A stretch of 64,000 nt of DNA from Limnobacter parvus (GTDB taxonomy: Bacteria > Pseudomonadota > Gammaproteobacteria > Burkholderiales > Burkholderiaceae_B). The notes under the pieces are model-generated. The model had not been told where the DNA came from, made no database searches, and saw nothing but the letters and a program-made list of their open reading frames with translations. Positions 27,723 through 37,471 of the stretch are shown one piece after another; within the stretch, counting starts at the first letter, position 1, and each line of letters begins with the position of its first letter. The DNA is taken from NCBI RefSeq assembly GCF_024623725.1, contig NZ_JANKHG010000015.1, forward strand, positions 22,744 through 86,743, read 5' to 3'. A program made the translations under genes and the position numbers.

Positions 27723-28488
27723 GGTGTAGCCCACCCAAATACGCTTCTATCACCGCGGGCGATTGTTGTACGTGTGCAGGTGTTCCCTGCGCAATGACCT
27801 TGCCGTAATCCAGCACAGTCACCTGGTCGCAAATACCCATGACCAGTTTCACATCGTGTTCAATCAATAAAATTGATTTGCCGTCTTCGCGAATGCGCTG
27901 CAGCAGTTCTCTCAGCTTTAATTTTTCAGTGGCATTCATGCCAGCGGCAGGTTCATCCAGTGCCAGCACCTGTGGGTTGCTGGCCAGTGCCCGGGCAATT
28001 TCAAGCCGCCGTTGATCGCCATATGAAAGTTGAGTGGCCAAATAATCAGCGTATTGCGCAATGCCCACGTAGTTCAGCAAAGCCATCGCTTGTTCACGAA
28101 TTCTTTGTTCTTCCCGGCGTTGCGCGGGGGTGCGAAACACTGCACCCAAAACGCCTTGTCCGGTTCGGCAGTGCATACCCACACAGACATTTTCAAGTGC
28201 GGTCATGCTGTTGAACAGGCGAATGTTCTGAAAGGTTCTGGCAATGCCCATGCGTGCCACTTCGTTGGGTGATGATGGTTTGTAGGGCTTGCCGTTGAAG
28301 GTGAATTGCCCTGCATCGGGCGTGTAAAGCCCGGTGATTAAATTGAAGCAGCTTGTTTTTCCTGCACCGTTGGGGCCGATCAAACCCACCACTTGGCCAT
28401 GTTCAATAGCAAGGTTTACGCCGTCGACAGCGCGCACGCCGCCGAAGTGTTTCTGCAAGCCTGTGGATGTGAACAATGCCGGCTTCAT
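27715..28488 (-). CDS. livG: Branched-chain amino acid ABC transporter ATPase LivG
   Basis: A 257-residue ABC ATPase of the LivG type: Walker A GPNGAGKTS, TFQNIRLFNSMTALENVCVG (Q-loop region), signature QLSYGDQRRLEIARAL with Y in place of G as usual for LivG, and Walker B VLALDEPAAGMNATE. The end YGKVIAQGTPAHVQQSPAVIEAYLG is typical. It starts with an ATGA overlap at the livM stop and its end overlaps livF, so translation is coupled across the operon. Confidence 0.94.
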   Translation of the reverse strand: MKPALFTSTGLQKHFGGVRAVDGVNLAIEHGQVVGLIGPNGAGKTSCFNLITGLYTPDAGQFTFNGKPYKPSSPNEVARMGIARTFQNIRLFNSMTALENVCVGMHCRTGQGVLGAVFRTPAQRREEQRIREQAMALLNYVGIAQYADYLATQLSYGDQRRLEIARALASNPQVLALDEPAAGMNATEKLKLRELLQRIREDGKSILLIEHDVKLVMGICDQVTVLDYGKVIAQGTPAHVQQSPAVIEAYLGGLHHG

Positions 28489-29597
28489 GTTGCACCCCTT
28501 ACCCCATTTGCATGCTGGCCTTTGCGCTGGGGCCACAAACCTTTGGGGCGGTACAGCATCACCAAAATCATGGTTAGGCCGTAGATGAGTGATCGCAGAA
28601 TTTCAGCATCCACCAGCACTTCGCCAAACAAAAAGTTTTGCAAGGGTACCACCACTTCACGCAGCAATTCCGGAAAGCCTGACAACAGCAAAGCGCCCAA
28701 AATAACGCCGGGAATGTGACCCATGCCACCGAGAACAACCATGCACAGCACCACAATCGATTCCATCAACCCGAACGATTCCGGGCTAATGAAACCCTGA
28801 AATGCAGAGAACATGGAACCAGCCACACCACCAAACGAAGCCCCCAGTGCGAAGGCCAGCAACTTCATATTGCGCGTGTTGATGCCCATGGCTTTTGCTG
28901 CCAGTTCATCGTCACGTATGGCGGCCCAAGCGCGGCCAATTCGGCTGCACTGCAAGCGCATACAAATCAAGATGATGATGAGTGTCAGCGCCAGAAAGAG
29001 GTAGTAGTACAAGTGCAGGGCGGGCACTTCGAACCCGAACATTTCAATTGTTCGTGAAAAACGCACGCCAGCAATGTTCACAGGTTCAATCATGTTGATG
29101 CCCTGGGGACCATTGGTGATGTTTAGCGGAGCGTTCAGGTTGTTCAAGAACAGGCGAATAATTTCGCCAAAACCCAAGGTAACAATGGCGAGGTAATCAC
29201 CGCGCAGGCGCAAGGTGGGTGCCCCCAGCAACACGCCGAACAGGGCTGCTACAGCCGCGCCAATCGGGATCATTAGCCAGATTGAAAAATTCAGGCCATT
29301 CGGAAACAGGGCGGCGATTGCTTCGAAGTTGTCCGTTAAGTGCGGTGATGCGAGCAGCCCGTACACATAAGCCCCGACCGCATAGAATGCGATGTATCCC
29401 AAATCCAGCAGGCCTGCAAAACCCACCACAATGTTCAAGCCCAAGGCCAGCATCACATACAGCAGGGCAATGTTTAGCACCCGCACCCAACTATTGCCCA
29501 GCATGCTCGCAAACCAGGGTAGGGCGGCCAATGCAACAGCCACCAACAAGAAGCCTGCTATTTGTTTTTGGCGATCGGAAATGCGAGTGTTCATCAT
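28485..29597 (-). CDS. livM: Branched-chain amino acid ABC transporter permease LivM
   Basis: A 370-residue inner-membrane permease with about eight to ten hydrophobic helices. GLNIVVGFAGLLDLGYIAFYAVGAY near residue 55 is the LivM family signature, and the cytoplasmic coupling loop RAWAAIRDDELAAKAMGIN (EAA-like) interacts with LivF or LivG. A polar tail RPKGLWPQRK follows. The start overlaps the livH stop (ATGATGA). Its size exceeds E. coli LivM slightly less than the average betaproteobacterial form. Confidence 0.94.
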   Translation of the reverse strand: MMNTRISDRQKQIAGFLLVAVALAALPWFASMLGNSWVRVLNIALLYVMLALGLNIVVGFAGLLDLGYIAFYAVGAYVYGLLASPHLTDNFEAIAALFPNGLNFSIWLMIPIGAAVAALFGVLLGAPTLRLRGDYLAIVTLGFGEIIRLFLNNLNAPLNITNGPQGINMIEPVNIAGVRFSRTIEMFGFEVPALHLYYYLFLALTLIIILICMRLQCSRIGRAWAAIRDDELAAKAMGINTRNMKLLAFALGASFGGVAGSMFSAFQGFISPESFGLMESIVVLCMVVLGGMGHIPGVILGALLLSGFPELLREVVVPLQNFLFGEVLVDAEILRSLIYGLTMILVMLYRPKGLWPQRKGQHANGVRGAT

Positions 29598-30559
29598 GCC
29601 CGGTCTGAAACCCTTTCACCCAGCAGGCCGGAAGGGCGCAAGGTGAGCACAAGAATTAACACGGCAAACGCAAAAATATCCTGATAATGTGAACCCAAAA
29701 AACCACCCGTCAGTTGGCCCAAATAACCAGCCCCCAGGCTTTCGATCATTCCAAGCAACAGGCCACCCAACATGGCACCGTAAATATTCCCAATGCCGCC
29801 CAGCACCGCAGCGGTGAATGCCTTCAGCCCGGGTAGAAATCCCATGTAAAAATGCGCCACTGCATAGTTGGCTGCCACCATTACCCCAGCCACCCCAGCC
29901 AGTGCAGCACCAATTACGAATGTGGCTGCGATTACCGAGTTGGCGTTGATGCCCATCAGGCTGGCAATTTGCGGGTTTTCAGAAGTGGCACGCATGGCCT
30001 TGCCCAAGCGGCTTTTTTTCACCATAAAGGTTAGCGCCAGCATCAGCAGGGCGGACACCACAACAATCAGGATTTGAATTGGGGTAATCGACACAATGCG
30101 TTCGTAGTCGGCTTCGGGTGTGGGTACAAAAGTGTGAAGAACAATGGGATCGTTGGGCAGCGTGGTTGGAAAAATCAGGTAATTTCGCCCCCAGATAATC
30201 ATGGCCAATGTTTGCAACACAATCGAAACACCGATGGCCGAAATTAAAGGGGCCAAGCGTGGCGCGTTGCGCAAAGGCCGATATGCGAAACGTTCTATTG
30301 TGAAGCTGACCGCCATGCACACTGGTATGGCTGCAACCACGCCGCTGGTCAATAAAAGCCAGCCGGGCAGGTCTGGGTTAATTCCCACCAAGGCACTGAT
30401 GGCGCTGAACGCTGTTAAAGCGCCAATCATCAACACTTCACCATGTGCAAAATTGATCAAGCCCAGCACGCCGTACACCATGGTGTAGCCCAAGGCCACC
30501 AAGGCATAAATGCTGCCCAGCACCAAACCATTGATTAACTGTTGAAGAAGAATATCCAA
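29594..30559 (-). CDS. livH: Branched-chain amino acid ABC transporter permease LivH
   Basis: A 321-residue inner-membrane permease: the N-terminus LDILLQQLINGLVLGSIYALVALGYTMVYGVLGLINFAHGEV is the classic LivH opening, given in pieces here as ILLQQLINGLVLGSIYALV and INFAHGE. The coupling loop is AMRATSENPQIASLMGIN. The start is taken as TTG 30559 because it opens the conserved N-terminus; no ATG is suitably placed. It is the first gene of livHMGF and diverges from the binding-protein gene at 30728. Confidence 0.92.
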   Translation of the reverse strand: MDILLQQLINGLVLGSIYALVALGYTMVYGVLGLINFAHGEVLMIGALTAFSAISALVGINPDLPGWLLLTSGVVAAIPVCMAVSFTIERFAYRPLRNAPRLAPLISAIGVSIVLQTLAMIIWGRNYLIFPTTLPNDPIVLHTFVPTPEADYERIVSITPIQILIVVVSALLMLALTFMVKKSRLGKAMRATSENPQIASLMGINANSVIAATFVIGAALAGVAGVMVAANYAVAHFYMGFLPGLKAFTAAVLGGIGNIYGAMLGGLLLGMIESLGAGYLGQLTGGFLGSHYQDIFAFAVLILVLTLRPSGLLGERVSDRA

Positions 30560-30727
30560 GCCATGTCCGTTTGCGGTGTTTGTTTTGATTTTAAAGAAGC
30601 ATAGATCATGTTTAAACACGCACTGCGCAAATTTTCAGAAAGAAGTCAGTTTAGTGACATGTGGTTCACGCCTCCTTTTCAATGCTACATTTGTGGGATT
30701 CAATACCAAAGATTCATGGAGGTTTGC

Positions 30728-31858
30728 ATGCTTAAGCCATCGGCTTTGTTGGTGCTAGGTTTGTGCTGTTCGGTGGGCAATGCTCAAGCCAAAGAGGTGC
30801 TTGTCAAAATAGGTCACATTGCGCCTTTGTCGGGCCCGCAGGCGCACTACGGCAAAGACAATGAGTCGGGCGCGCGCATGGCCATCGATGATTTGAATGC
30901 CATGAAAATTCAACTGGAGGGTGGCACTGCCAAATTTCAATTGGTGGCTGAAGACGATGCGGCCGATCCAAAAACCGGTGCCATCGTGGCGCAAAAATTG
31001 TGTGATCAAAAAGTGAATGGCATCGTTGGCCACCTGAATAGCGGCACCACCATTCCCGCTTCCCGCATTTATTACGATTGTGGCATTCCTCAAATTACCC
31101 CTTCGGCCACCACACCAAAGGTGACACAACAGGGATTTGAGTCAGTGTTTCGGGTCATTGCGCACGATGGTGTTTTGGGTGTGGCATTGGCCAAATACAC
31201 AGTGTCGGACATGAAAGCAAAACGCGTGGTTGTGATTGATGATCGCACTGGTTACGGCCAGCCTTTGGCCGATATTTTCGTGAAACAACTGCAAGCCAAT
31301 GGAATCAAAGTGCTTGAGCGCCACTACACCAACGACAAGGCCACCGACTTCGCGGCAATTCTTACCGCAGTAAAGCGGGTGAACCCCGACGTGATTTTTT
31401 ACGGGGGCATGGATGCACAGGCTGGGCCCATGCTGCGGCAAATGAGGCAACTGGGCATAAAAGCCAAATTAATTGGTGGAGACGGAATTTGCACAACCGA
31501 ACTGACCAGGCTGGGTGGCGACAACGTGGGTTCCAACGTGCTGTGCGCCGAGGGTGGCGTTGCTTTGAGCAAGATGCCAGGTGGCCCTGCTTTCGAGAAG
31601 CGATTCAAGGCCCGTTTCAAAACAGACATTCAGGTGTACGCACCGTTTGTTTACGACGCAGTCATGACCATGGGCATGGCCATGAAGGCAGCCAAGTCGG
31701 CCGACCCCAGGAAATACCTGCCTAAACTGAAGGATATTCGCTATGAAGGTGTGATAGGCACCATTGCGTTTGATGAGGTGGGTGATGTTAGGAATGCAGC
31801 GGTAACCCTTAATTCTTATGGCCCCCAAGGCAAGTTTCCCTTGAAGGTAATGAACTGA
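30728..31858 (+). CDS. Branched-chain amino acid ABC transporter substrate-binding protein
   Basis: A 376-residue periplasmic type I binding protein (LivK/LivJ-like). Signal peptide MLKPSALLVLGLCCSVGNAQA; the mature part shows VKIGHIAPLSGPQAHYGKDNESGARMAI (cut here to IGHIAPLSGPQAHYGKDNES), GIVGHLNSGTTIPASRIY with Ser/Thr ligand contacts and DDRTGYGQPLADIF. ATG 30728 has GGAGGT at 30718-30723. It lies divergently from livHMGF and surely feeds it. A hairpin that may terminate it lies at 31861-31887. Confidence 0.92.
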   Translation: MLKPSALLVLGLCCSVGNAQAKEVLVKIGHIAPLSGPQAHYGKDNESGARMAIDDLNAMKIQLEGGTAKFQLVAEDDAADPKTGAIVAQKLCDQKVNGIVGHLNSGTTIPASRIYYDCGIPQITPSATTPKVTQQGFESVFRVIAHDGVLGVALAKYTVSDMKAKRVVVIDDRTGYGQPLADIFVKQLQANGIKVLERHYTNDKATDFAAILTAVKRVNPDVIFYGGMDAQAGPMLRQMRQLGIKAKLIGGDGICTTELTRLGGDNVGSNVLCAEGGVALSKMPGGPAFEKRFKARFKTDIQVYAPFVYDAVMTMGMAMKAAKSADPRKYLPKLKDIRYEGVIGTIAFDEVGDVRNAAVTLNSYGPQGKFPLKVMN

Positions 31859-31860
31859 CA

Positions 31861-31900
31861 ATTTCAGTCTGAATTTATAACTGAAATCTATTTGTTTATT
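31861..31900 (+). terminator. Weak terminator after the Liv binding-protein gene
   Basis: ATTTCAGT (31861-31868) with ACTGAAAT (31880-31887), followed by an AT-rich stretch with several T. The stem is AT-rich and the T-tract is interrupted. A second small hairpin, CATTGC...GCAATG, is at 31930-31949. Confidence 0.45.
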
Positions 31901-32045
31901 TTGTAAAATGTATTGAAATATATTTTTAACATTGCCGAACTTCGCAATGTTTCTAACCACTTAAGTTTGAATCAGGGTCGGTATGTTGAACCCGGATTTG
32001 CGTCAGGGTCTCGACGCCCCATCAAACTGAAAGTGGAGAAAATTA

Positions 32046-33026
32046 ATGATTTTCTGCAGTGTTAAGAAAACCGTGTTTGCCGCCTTGTTGGCGGGAGCCG
32101 GTGGGTTGGCCTTTGCCGACAGCTATCCAAACAAAACCATTACCTTGGTCGTACCTTTTGCTGCAGGTGGTACTACCGACATTGTGGCTCGAATTGTGGC
32201 CGACAAATTGGGAAGGGAATTGGGGCAAGCTGTAATTGTCGACAATCGCGGTGGCGGCGGTGGCAGCATAGGTGCGGGCGTGGTAGCAAAGGCCAACCCG
32301 GATGGTTACACACTGGGTGTGTCGACATTGTCCACCCATGCTGTAATTTCGGCATGCAATCCCAAAGTAGCATATAACCCTGTAAAAGATTTCAAAGCCA
32401 TCACCAACATGGCTGGTTCGCCGAATGTACTTACCGTAAATCCAAAATTCCCAGCCAAAGATTTCTCGCAGTTCCTGGCGCATGTGAAGAAGAATCCAGG
32501 CAAGTTAAGTTTCGCGACTTCCGGGCAGTGCAGTATTCAGCAAATGGTGGGTGAGCAGTTCAAAGTAGAAACGGGCACGGACATTCTTCACGTGCCGTAC
32601 CGTGGCGCTGGTCCGGCCTTGAATGATTTATTAGGTGGCTCTGTGGACATGATGTTCGACAACTTGCCGTCTTCCATGTCGCACATCAAGTCAGATCGTC
32701 TTCGTCCACTGGCTGTGGCTTGGCCAACGCGCATTGATTCACTGCCCAATGTGCCCACTTTTAAAGAATTGGGCCTAGCAGCGGTGAATGAGCCTGTTTG
32801 GTACGGTTTGGTTGCACCTGCAAACACCCCTGACGCGATCATTCAAAAGCTGAATGCAGCAACGGTGAAAGTCTTGAAAATGCCGGAAGTGCAGGAAAGA
32901 CTACGTGCCAGTGGCGCTGAGCCTGTGGGCAATTCGCCTGCTCAACATGCCGCTGAAATTAAGCAGGAAATGGAAAGAATGCAAACCTTGGTGAAAAAGC
33001 AGAATATTCAGTTTGATGGTTCGTGA
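32046..33026 (+). CDS. Bug family tripartite tricarboxylate transporter receptor (TctC-like)
   Basis: A 326-residue periplasmic binding protein with signal peptide (KKTVFAALLAGAGGLAFA). SYPNKTITLVVPFAAGGTTD is the Bug-family N-terminal strand-loop with the ligand-binding GG turn; the second signature is GQCSIQQMVGEQFKVETGTD and HVPYRGAGPALNDLLGG. GTGGAG before the ATG is a good ribosome site. Bug proteins are greatly expanded in Burkholderiales and usually lack their TctAB partners in cis, as here. The ligand is unknown, probably a carboxylate. Confidence 0.9.
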   Translation: MIFCSVKKTVFAALLAGAGGLAFADSYPNKTITLVVPFAAGGTTDIVARIVADKLGRELGQAVIVDNRGGGGGSIGAGVVAKANPDGYTLGVSTLSTHAVISACNPKVAYNPVKDFKAITNMAGSPNVLTVNPKFPAKDFSQFLAHVKKNPGKLSFATSGQCSIQQMVGEQFKVETGTDILHVPYRGAGPALNDLLGGSVDMMFDNLPSSMSHIKSDRLRPLAVAWPTRIDSLPNVPTFKELGLAAVNEPVWYGLVAPANTPDAIIQKLNAATVKVLKMPEVQERLRASGAEPVGNSPAQHAAEIKQEMERMQTLVKKQNIQFDGS

Positions 33027-33042
33027 ACTGACGTTGTGAAAT

Positions 33043-33076
33043 AAAAAAAGCCAAGGTGTTGAACCTTGGCTTTTTG
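33043..33076. terminator. Bidirectional terminator
   Basis: AAAAAGCCAAGGT (33045-33057), loop GTTGA, ACCTTGGCTTTTT (33063-33075). The A/T tracts on both sides let it stop both the Bug gene (plus) and the convergent cytochrome c gene (minus). Confidence 0.92.
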
Positions 33077-33093
33077 TCGCAACTGATTCGAAA

Positions 33094-33402
33094 TTACAGC
33101 GCCAGAACCCACGCTGCCAATTTCTTGGCTTCGTCTTCAGTCACATTTTGCGCAGGCATTGGAACTGGGCCCCAGTTGCCTTTGGAACCGTTCTTGATTT
33201 TGCCTGCCAGCATTGCTTCAGCACCTGCTTGGCCTTTGTACTTGGCAGCCACGTCTTTAAACGCTGGGCCAACTACTTTTTTCTGAACCTGGTGACAGGC
33301 CAAACAAGCTTTGCTCTTGGCCAGTGCTTCATCGGCGCTGGCAGACAACGGAAGCGCCACCAAAGTGGCTGCAATTGCCAAGACACCCATCTGCTTGATC
33401 AT
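33094..33402 (-). CDS. Cytochrome c class I (c551/c552-like)
   Basis: A 102-residue periplasmic cytochrome. Signal peptide MIKQMGVLAIAATLVALPLSASA; haem motif CLACH at about residues 34-38; sixth ligand probably Met in GPVPMPAQNVTEDEAKKLAAWVLAL, the usual C-terminal layout of cytochrome c551. It serves as a small soluble electron carrier. It is a single gene that shares a terminator with the convergent Bug gene. Confidence 0.92.
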   Translation of the reverse strand: MIKQMGVLAIAATLVALPLSASADEALAKSKACLACHQVQKKVVGPAFKDVAAKYKGQAGAEAMLAGKIKNGSKGNWGPVPMPAQNVTEDEAKKLAAWVLAL

Positions 33403-33482
33403 ACTGAACTCCTCATCTTGTTACAGTTATCACATTAATAACGTCTTGGGCGTCATTTTGGCAGACAACCCGCTTGTTTGTC

Positions 33483-33722
33483 ATGATAAACAGCATGATT
33501 TTTATCCTTCTGGGCATCGTTTTGTTGTCAATGAAACTGGTAGACATACATCCTGTTGCCGGTTGGGAGTGGCATTTCTTCGCAGTACCCTTCATTGCAG
33601 CAATTGTTTGGTTCGAATTTCTGGAACCTATGCTGGGGCTGGACGTAAAACGGCAACTGAACAAAAAACGACAGTTTGAAGCGCGTGTGCATGGCGCTCA
33701 AAACAAAAAACCCCGACGCTAA
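33483..33722 (+). CDS. TIGR04438-like small aromatic membrane protein
   Basis: About 79 residues with one or two hydrophobic helices (MIFILLGIVLLSMKL and WEWHFFAVPFIAAIVWFEFLEPML) and a basic tail. Trp-rich spacing WEWHFF...WFEF and its place in Burkholderiales resemble the TIGR04438 small Trp-rich protein family, unknown in function. The start is uncertain (33474, 33483 or 33495) since no ribosome site stands out. Its last codons lie inside the terminator hairpin at 33706-33736. Confidence 0.7.
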   Translation: MINSMIFILLGIVLLSMKLVDIHPVAGWEWHFFAVPFIAAIVWFEFLEPMLGLDVKRQLNKKRQFEARVHGAQNKKPRR

Positions 33723-33736
33723 GGGCCGGGGTTTTT
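33706..33736. terminator. Bidirectional terminator between small membrane protein and ilvD
   Basis: AAAAACCCCG (33706-33715), 11-base loop, CGGGGTTTTT (33727-33736). A perfect 10-bp stem with A and T tracts, four bases from the ilvD stop. It overlaps the 3' end of the plus-strand gene. Confidence 0.9.
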
Positions 33737-33739
33737 GTT

Positions 33740-35428
33740 TTACAGGTCCAGATCGCCATCGGTAACAGCGCCTTTGCTTGCGCTACTGGCCAATGCTGCA
33801 AACTTCGCCAGCACACCGGTGGTGTAACGTGGCTTGGGTTTTACCCAGGACTCACGTCGCTTGGCCAGTTCTCCATCACTTACATTGATTTGCAGCAACT
33901 TTTTGTGTGCATCCATGGTGATTGAGTCGCCCTCATGAATCAGCGCAATGGGGCCGCCCACATACGCTTCGGGTGCCACGTGGCCCACCACCATACCCCA
34001 AGTACCGCCAGAGAATCGACCATCGGTAATCAAACCCACAGTTTCGCCCAAGCCCTTACCAATAATGGCTGAAGTAGGGGCTAACATTTCCGGCATGCCG
34101 GGACCGCCTTTGGGGCCCAGGTAGCGAAGAATGATTACATCGCCGTCTTTGATCTTGTCGCCCAAAATCGCGTCCATCGCGCTTTGTTCGTCGTCAAATA
34201 CCTTGGCTGGGCCAGTAATCACCGGGTTTTTCAAACCAGTGATTTTGGCTACAGCACCTTCGGGTGCCAAATTACCCTTCAGAATCGCCAAGTGGCCTTG
34301 CTTATAAAGGGCTTTTTCAATCGGCATGATCACGTTCTGGTCTTCACGCGGCTGGGCAGGAATGTCTGCCAGCGTTTCAGCAATGGTTTTGCCGGTGATG
34401 GTAATGCAGTCGCCGTGCAGCAAGCCTGCGTCCAGCAATACTTTCATAACCTGAGGAATGCCGCCGGCGTCGTGCAGGTCGGTTGCCACATACTGGCCAG
34501 AAGGCTTCAAGTTACAAATTACCGGGGTGCGCAGGCGCACGCGCTCGAAGTCTTCGTAGTCCCACGCCACATCGGCTGCCTTTGCAATGGCCAGGAAATG
34601 AAGCACCGCATTGGTGGAACCACCGGTGGCCATCAGCACAGCCACAGCGTTTTCAATCGACTTTTTGGTGATGATGTCGCGCGGCTTCAGGTTGTTGCGC
34701 ACAGCCTCAATCAGCACGCGGGCTGATTCTTCAGTTGAAGTGACTTTTTCTGCGTCAATGTTTGACATGGTCGAAGAATAGGGCAGGCTCATGCCCAGTG
34801 CTTCAAACGCAGAGCTCATGGTGTTGGCGGTGTACATGCCACCGCAGGAACCAGAACTTGGGCAGGCATTTTTCTCGATGCCTTTGAAGTCTTCTTCGCT
34901 CATGCGGCCAGCCGTGAATTCACCCACCGCTTCGAATGCTGAAACAATGGTCAGATCTTTGCCTTTGTAGCGACCAGGTTTGATCGTGCCGCCGTACACG
35001 TAAATGCCGGGCACGTTCATGCGGGCCATGCCGATCATGCCGCCTGGCATGTTCTTGTCGCAGCCGCCGATTACCAGCACGCCGTCCATCCACTGGCCTT
35101 GCACTGCAGTTTCAATACAGTCGGCGATCACTTCACGGCTAACCAAGGAGTACTTCATGCCCTCGGTGCCCATGCTCATGCCATCTGAAATGGTGGGGGT
35201 GCCGAAAATTTGTGGGTTACCACCAGCAGACTTCACCGCCGCCACGGCCGCATCAGCCAATGGCTGCAAACCGCTGTTGCACGGCGTGATGGTGGAATGG
35301 CCGTTCGCGATGCCAATCATGGGGTTGTTGAAGTCTTCGTCTTTGTAACCCATGGCGAAGTACATGGCGCGGTTGGGCGAACGGGCAACGCCTTGGGTAA
35401 TATTCTTGGAACGTCGATTGATGCTCAT
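33740..35428 (-). CDS. ilvD: Dihydroxy-acid dehydratase
   Basis: A 562-residue Fe-S enzyme making the 2-oxo acid precursors of valine, leucine and isoleucine. Cluster Cys ligands are in [11 protein letters not shown] (near residue 123) and [13 protein letters not shown] (near 195), with a further Cys before the [14 protein letters not shown] segment. [16 protein letters not shown] near the C-terminus is the family signature 2. The length is as expected. It is divergent from lgt. No leader peptide or attenuator is evident upstream. Confidence 0.97.
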   Translation of the reverse strand: MSINRRSKNITQGVARSPNRAMYFAMGYKDEDFNNPMIGIANGHSTITPCNSGLQPLADAAVAAVKSAGGNPQIFGTPTISDGMSMGTEGMKYSLVSREVIADCIETAVQGQWMDGVLVIGGCDKNMPGGMIGMARMNVPGIYVYGGTIKPGRYKGKDLTIVSAFEAVGEFTAGRMSEEDFKGIEKNACPSSGSCGGMYTANTMSSAFEALGMSLPYSSTMSNIDAEKVTSTEESARVLIEAVRNNLKPRDIITKKSIENAVAVLMATGGSTNAVLHFLAIAKAADVAWDYEDFERVRLRTPVICNLKPSGQYVATDLHDAGGIPQVMKVLLDAGLLHGDCITITGKTIAETLADIPAQPREDQNVIMPIEKALYKQGHLAILKGNLAPEGAVAKITGLKNPVITGPAKVFDDEQSAMDAILGDKIKDGDVIILRYLGPKGGPGMPEMLAPTSAIIGKGLGETVGLITDGRFSGGTWGMVVGHVAPEAYVGGPIALIHEGDSITMDAHKKLLQINVSDGELAKRRESWVKPKPRYTTGVLAKFAALASSASKGAVTDGDLDL

Positions 35429-35573
35429 TGCAAAAGCTCGCAGGTGGAATTGGATTCAAAACGAGAATTTACCATTTTATGGTGCACCGCTGGGCGCTTG
35501 GGGGCACTCATTCATCAAAGGGTAGTCCCTAGGGCAGTACAATTAGGCTGTTTTAATTATCCGGGCGTTGTCC

Positions 35574-36395
35574 ATGTTTGTTCATCCTGAATTTGATCCC
35601 ATTGCGATTTCAATCGGCCCTGTGGCCATTCGCTGGTACGGCTTGATGTATTTGCTGGCTTTTGTGGCTTTCATCATGCTGGCCAAGCGCCGCTTGCATT
35701 TGTTTCCGGCCATCAAAATTTCCGATGTAGACAACATGCTGACCTGGGCAGTTTTCGGCGTTATTTTGGGCGGGCGTTTGGGCTATGTGATTTTTTACAA
35801 GCCTGAGTACTACATGGCAAACCCGGGCGAAATTCTGGCGATTTGGGAAGGGGGGATGTCCTTCCACGGCGGCTTTTTGGGTGTGCTGCTGGTGTGTTTT
35901 ATTTATGGCAAGTTCAAGGGTTGGAAGTTTTTTGATGTGATGGACTTTGTGGCCCCAGCTGTGCCCATTGGGTTGGCCTTGGGGCGTTTGGGCAACTTCA
36001 TTAACGGCGAATTGTGGGGCCGCCCAACCGATGGCTGGTGGGGTGTGGTGTTTCCGCAGGCGGGCGATGCCATTGCGCGGCACCCTTCGCAGCTTTACCA
36101 AATGAGCCTGGAAGGCATTGCCCTGTTTGTTGGCCTGTGGTGGTTCGCCAGCAAACCCCGTGCACGCGCAGCCGTGTCGGCCTGGTTCTTGATAGGTTAT
36201 GGCGTGGCCCGATTTGTTGTTGAATTTGCGCGCGAACCTGACCGCTTTTTGGGAACGTTGTCGCTTGGCCTTTCCATGGGGCAGTGGCTGTGTGTACCCA
36301 TGATTCTAAGCGGTGTGGCGTTGCTGATGTGGTCACGGAACAAACCCACAGGGCTTGAAACCATGACCGCACTTTTAAAACAGCAGAAAGCTTAA
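35574..36395 (+). CDS. lgt: Prolipoprotein diacylglyceryl transferase
   Basis: A 273-residue inner-membrane enzyme that transfers diacylglyceryl from phosphatidylglycerol to the lipobox Cys of prolipoproteins. Several hydrophobic helices; the signature [18 protein letters not shown] is near residue 140, and [10 protein letters not shown] and HPSQLYQ are also conserved, the latter with the functional His. ATG 35574 is preferred over the in-frame TTG 35568. BamE in this window is one of its likely substrates. Confidence 0.96.
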   Translation: MFVHPEFDPIAISIGPVAIRWYGLMYLLAFVAFIMLAKRRLHLFPAIKISDVDNMLTWAVFGVILGGRLGYVIFYKPEYYMANPGEILAIWEGGMSFHGGFLGVLLVCFIYGKFKGWKFFDVMDFVAPAVPIGLALGRLGNFINGELWGRPTDGWWGVVFPQAGDAIARHPSQLYQMSLEGIALFVGLWWFASKPRARAAVSAWFLIGYGVARFVVEFAREPDRFLGTLSLGLSMGQWLCVPMILSGVALLMWSRNKPTGLETMTALLKQQKA

Positions 36396-37207
36396 AACCC
36401 GGTTGCGGCTTTGTAGATCATCGACACCGCGATAAAGGTCAGCAAAATTGCAAAAATTCGTTTGATCTTCTTCACTGGCAGGGTGTGCGCAAGCCGTGCA
36501 CCCACCGGCGCGAAAAATACGCTTAAGCCGGCCACACACACCACCGCTGGCAAATACACATAACCCAGTGAACCAGCAGGCATGCCCTCAAGATGCCAGC
36601 CGTTCACCACATAGCCAATGCTGGCAAACACGGCAATGGGCAGGCCAAGGGCGGCCGATGTGGCCACTGCGTTGCGCAGTGACACATTGCTCCACACCAT
36701 AAAGGGCACAGAAATAAAACCGCCGCCTGCGCCCACAATGCTTGAAACCGTACCAATTACGGTGCCAACTCCTGCAAGGCCTGCTGCTTTGGGCAGGGTG
36801 CGAGTGGGTTTGGGTTTTTTGTCGGCAAACATTTGGTAAGCCGAGAAGAATACGAACACTCCGAACACCAAAGCCAATTCACGCGTTGGCAGATACGACA
36901 CAATTTTTGAGCCGATAAACCCGCCAAGCAAAATGCCGGGGGTCAGGAATTTCACGATGTCCCAGCGCACCGCGCCCGCCTTGTGGTGGGCACGCATGCT
37001 TGAAATACTGGTGAAAATTATAATGGCCAGCGAGGTTGCAATGGATGAATGCACCACATGTTCAACCGGTACACCCTGACCCACCATCAGGAAGGTGAGG
37101 AAGGGCACCAGCAACATGCCGCCGCCAATTCCAAGCAGGCCTGCCAGTACACCGCTAACAACGCCAAGTACAAGCAGGGAAACAATGAAAACTGGATCGA
37201 ACGTCAT
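36392..37207 (-). CDS. TauE/SafE (TSUP) family membrane transporter
   Basis: A 271-residue protein with about eight hydrophobic helices. [19 protein letters not shown] near residue 20 and its repeat [16 protein letters not shown] near 165 are the paired glycine motifs of the TSUP (DUF81) family, which includes sulfite/organosulfonate exporters. The substrate cannot be named. It is convergent with lgt (four-base overlap at the ends) and is followed by nothing of related function. Confidence 0.88.
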   Translation of the reverse strand: MTFDPVFIVSLLVLGVVSGVLAGLLGIGGGMLLVPFLTFLMVGQGVPVEHVVHSSIATSLAIIIFTSISSMRAHHKAGAVRWDIVKFLTPGILLGGFIGSKIVSYLPTRELALVFGVFVFFSAYQMFADKKPKPTRTLPKAAGLAGVGTVIGTVSSIVGAGGGFISVPFMVWSNVSLRNAVATSAALGLPIAVFASIGYVVNGWHLEGMPAGSLGYVYLPAVVCVAGLSVFFAPVGARLAHTLPVKKIKRIFAILLTFIAVSMIYKAATGF

Positions 37208-37239
37208 GATTAAAAGGTTGGAGTGAACCTGAATTGAAT

Positions 37240-37274
37240 AAAAAAAGAGGCGATTGAACGGTTGTTCAATCGCC
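37240..37274 (-). terminator. Terminator of 6S RNA
   Basis: Read on the minus strand: GGCGATTGAAC, loop AACC, GTTCAATCGCC, then a run of T (37240-37246). Perfect 11-bp stem directly after the 6S RNA 3' end. Confidence 0.92.
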
Positions 37275-37280
37275 CCGGTG

Positions 37281-37462
37281 TGGGGTCTCTGCCGATGCCA
37301 TACTGGTCCGATCCCTGAACCTAAGGTTCAAGTGGGTCGCAGTGTTAGGGTCTTTAGGTTTCCCTGACAAGAGGGAATCACACCGACCCTTAAAAGTCCG
37401 CAACCGGGATCACAGATATTGGTTCACGGAATACTGACCAATACAGACACGGCAGAGATAAA
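37281..37462 (-). ncRNA. ssrS: 6S RNA (ssrS)
   Basis: About 182 nt on the minus strand, close to the 184 nt of the E. coli RNA. The ends pair: TCTCTGCCG (5' side, 37450-37458) with CGGCAGAGA (3' side, 37286-37294). The 3' half has ACTGCGACCCACTTGAACC and a matching GGTTCA, very like the ACTGCGACGACA...CCTTGAACC...GGTTCA of E. coli 6S. It starts about 10 bases after zapA, the conserved neighbour of ssrS in proteobacteria, and ends at a strong terminator. It binds the sigma-70 holoenzyme as a promoter mimic in stationary phase. Ends are approximate to a few bases. Confidence 0.92.
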
Positions 37463-37471
37463 ACGAATTCT

